Shown here one piece after another: positions 62,419 to 64,000 of a stretch of DNA of 64,000 bases (the stretch's first letter is position 1; each line of letters starts with the position of its first letter). The notes under the pieces were generated by a model. That model saw nothing but the letters and a program-made list of their open reading frames with translations, was not told the origin of the DNA and ran no database searches. Both the position numbers and the translations under genes were made by a program. The DNA comes from Halogranum gelatinilyticum (lineage in GTDB: Archaea; Halobacteriota; Halobacteria; Halobacteriales; Haloferacaceae): contig NZ_FNHL01000006.1 in the NCBI RefSeq assembly GCF_900103715.1, forward strand, positions 62,001-126,000, in the 5' to 3' direction.

Positions 62419-63666
62419 ATGACCGGGCGGCCCGAGAGCGGAACATCGACCGTCAGTGAGGAGTTGGCTACCGTGGAGAGCAACTGGAAGACGTGGGGAC
62501 TCGTTGGCGGGGTAAGCCTCATTTCGACCGGACTAGCGGCCTACGAGATCGTCCCTGCGAGCGTGACACCGATCATTCGTGACTCACTGCAGATCGGCCC
62601 GACGGCCTCTGGATTCCTCGTGGGAATCATGTTCGGGACGGCCGTCGTTGCAAGCCTTCCCGCCGGTGCAGTCCTCGACCGGACGAACACCAGGACGGCG
62701 ATGGCCCTCGCAGTTCTCACACTGCTCGTCGCTGGCGTCTGGGGATGGACGGCCGGCCGGAGCGGTGATTACCGAGCCGTCATCGCGTCGCGAGCTGTCG
62801 GTGGCGTTGCGTACGTCGTGGTCTGGAACGCGGGCATAGATATCGTGAGTCGATCCGTAGAGGAGTCCCGGCGAGCGACTGCCGTCGGCGTGTTTACTGC
62901 CAGCGGGCCGATCGGATTCGCACTTGGACAGGGAACGGGCCCGCTCATCGCGGCGTGGTTCGGCTGGCCAGCGATCTTCCTTGCGTTCAACGGGGTTGCC
63001 CTCGTTGGATTAGCGCTGTTCTGGCCGACGAGCAGTGGGCTCGGATGCAGCAGCAGCTCCGCACCGTCGCTTACCGAGTTTGGCGATGTCCTCCGAAACA
63101 GGAACGTCTGGCTGGTCGGTGGCCTCGGCTTTCTCGGGTATTCGCTGTATCTATTCATCAACAGCTGGGGGTCTTCGTATCTCACTGAAGTGGTGGGACT
63201 CTCATTAGGCGTCAGCGGATTGGTCGTCGCCCTGTTTCCGGCGGTTGGTATCCTTGCACGGATGAGCAGTGGGGCACTTTCGGATCAACTATTCGCCGGT
63301 CGGAGGCAACCGGTTGTACTCGGATCGTTCTTCGTCGCGACACCACTCGTCATCGGGTTCACCTACTTCCGGTCGATCGCCGTACTCGTGGCGATGTTGC
63401 TCGTCGCCGGTTTTGCGATTCAGCTCATGCTCGGCCTTTCGTTCACCTACGTTCGGGAACTCGTCGATCCTCGGGTTGCCGCGACTGCCGTGGCATTCCA
63501 GACGAGCGTCGGGCTCGCAGGAGCGTTTCTCGCCCCGATAGCTGGCGGTGCCGTCGTGGATGCGGCGGGGTTCGATACCGCATTCCTCGTGGCCGGGGGT
63601 CTTGCAGCCCTTGGTATCGTGCTGGCGTGGTGGGCTCCAGAACCAGCAAACCAACAATTCGGCTAA
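62419..63666 (+). CDS. Major facilitator superfamily transporter
   Basis: About 415 residues from ATG 62419; a GTG seven codons upstream is open. Twelve hydrophobic segments are visible (for example LVGGVSLISTGLAAYEIVPA; FLVGIMFGTAVVASLPAGAV followed by LDRTNTRTAM as the loop 2-3 signature; GIVLAWWAPEP at the end). RAVGGVAYVVVWNAGIDIVS, then TASGPIGFALGQGTGP, lie in the first half. It is a secondary transporter of unknown substrate. It diverges from the Bat-type regulator, which may control it. Confidence 0.85.
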   Translation: MTGRPESGTSTVSEELATVESNWKTWGLVGGVSLISTGLAAYEIVPASVTPIIRDSLQIGPTASGFLVGIMFGTAVVASLPAGAVLDRTNTRTAMALAVLTLLVAGVWGWTAGRSGDYRAVIASRAVGGVAYVVVWNAGIDIVSRSVEESRRATAVGVFTASGPIGFALGQGTGPLIAAWFGWPAIFLAFNGVALVGLALFWPTSSGLGCSSSSAPSLTEFGDVLRNRNVWLVGGLGFLGYSLYLFINSWGSSYLTEVVGLSLGVSGLVVALFPAVGILARMSSGALSDQLFAGRRQPVVLGSFFVATPLVIGFTYFRSIAVLVAMLLVAGFAIQLMLGLSFTYVRELVDPRVAATAVAFQTSVGLAGAFLAPIAGGAVVDAAGFDTAFLVAGGLAALGIVLAWWAPEPANQQFG

Positions 63667-64000
63667 CCGCTTTCGGGTACGGTACTGAATGGACGCAACC
63701 CGGTAATCGTGACAGGAGAACAGGAGTGGCCCGTGTGATTTTAAAATGAGCAAAACCTCGTATTCTCGAAGGTACCTTTTTGGGGATTCTTGTCGGAAAT
63801 TAGTGGAAGATGCCTACCAAATTATCTAGATTTCTCTGAGAGAAGTGCGCAACCCTGTCTAAAATCCCGTCATTCACTTTTCAGAGCCTGTATCGTATGA
63901 TTTCGAGAGTGACGGGGATATCATCTGCAGAAGCATCAAACGAGCCAAAAATTTCCTTGGTTAGATGCTACCCAAGCCTGCTCACACTAGAGTACCAATA
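63667..64000. other. End of window, no gene seen
   Basis: An AT-rich stretch after the MFS gene. Open frames are short and shadow-like, and no RNA gene or repeat was recognised. Confidence 0.4.

Noticed and set aside
1-64000. CRISPR array, rRNA or tRNA genes
   Set aside because: No regularly spaced repeats and no tRNA-like or rRNA-like sequence was recognised on reading; a tRNAscan or CRISPR finder run would settle it.

Overview
The window is haloarchaeal (class Halobacteria). The proteins are strongly acidic, many genes carry a TATA-like box about 25-30 nt before the ATG (leaderless pattern), start/stop overlaps such as ATGA and TAATG are common, and typical archaeal families are present: two Orc1/Cdc6 initiators, a family B DNA polymerase, PrimPol, bacterio-opsin-activator-type regulator, Tat lipoprotein. 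Two initiators, a clear origin and a conjugation-type gene cluster point to a megaplasmid, or to a chromosome carrying a large integrated plasmid. No rRNA, tRNA, CRISPR array or intact insertion sequence was seen.

Region 1 (1-6.6 kb): the end of a dipeptidase-like gene, about 1 kb without an intact gene, then an HNH endonuclease, unknown genes and small winged-helix or zinc-binding proteins with operator-like palindromes. Region 2 (6.6-27.4 kb) is a dense defence island. It holds an OLD-family nuclease, an SNF2 helicase and its coupled zinc-binding partner, two PD-(D/E)XK-like nucleases, a DUF1156 adenine methyltransferase with an unknown partner and a PIN-like protein, a DUF499 ATPase with a small partner, McrBC, and a large STAND-like NTPase whose P-loop looks eroded. 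Alternating divergent and convergent transcription units suggest several modules around a methyltransferase/ATPase/helicase core.

Region 3 (27.7-36.6 kb) is replication: an exonuclease-degenerate family B polymerase, a RecA-like paralogue without a Walker A motif, and Orc1-A, the last two sharing a 55-bp promoter block. Then come a Fic protein, a decayed antitoxin/toxin pair, and Orc1-B beside an origin with inverted sets of origin-recognition-box-like repeats. Region 4 (37.1-50.9 kb) is a compact operon for a type IV secretion/conjugation-like machine: small hydrophobic pilin-like protein, surface protein, Tat lipoprotein, VirB6/TrbL-like protein, VirB3/VirB4-N-like protein, VirB4 ATPase, and a 1405-residue coupling-type ATPase fused to a nuclease-like domain and a D5-primase-type DNA-binding domain, followed by a PrimPol. 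No relaxase was recognised. Related palindromic elements lie at 34.2 and 51.4 kb, in inverted orientation, on either side of Orc1-B plus this operon.

Region 5 (51.5-54.2 kb): a HepT/MntA toxin-antitoxin pair, a GC-rich noncoding stretch with large inverted repeats, and an OB-fold DNA-binding protein. Region 6 (54.4-64 kb) looks like ordinary host genes: SMR transporter, nucleoside deaminase, HemD, glutamate dehydrogenase, a Bat-like sensor-regulator and an MFS transporter.
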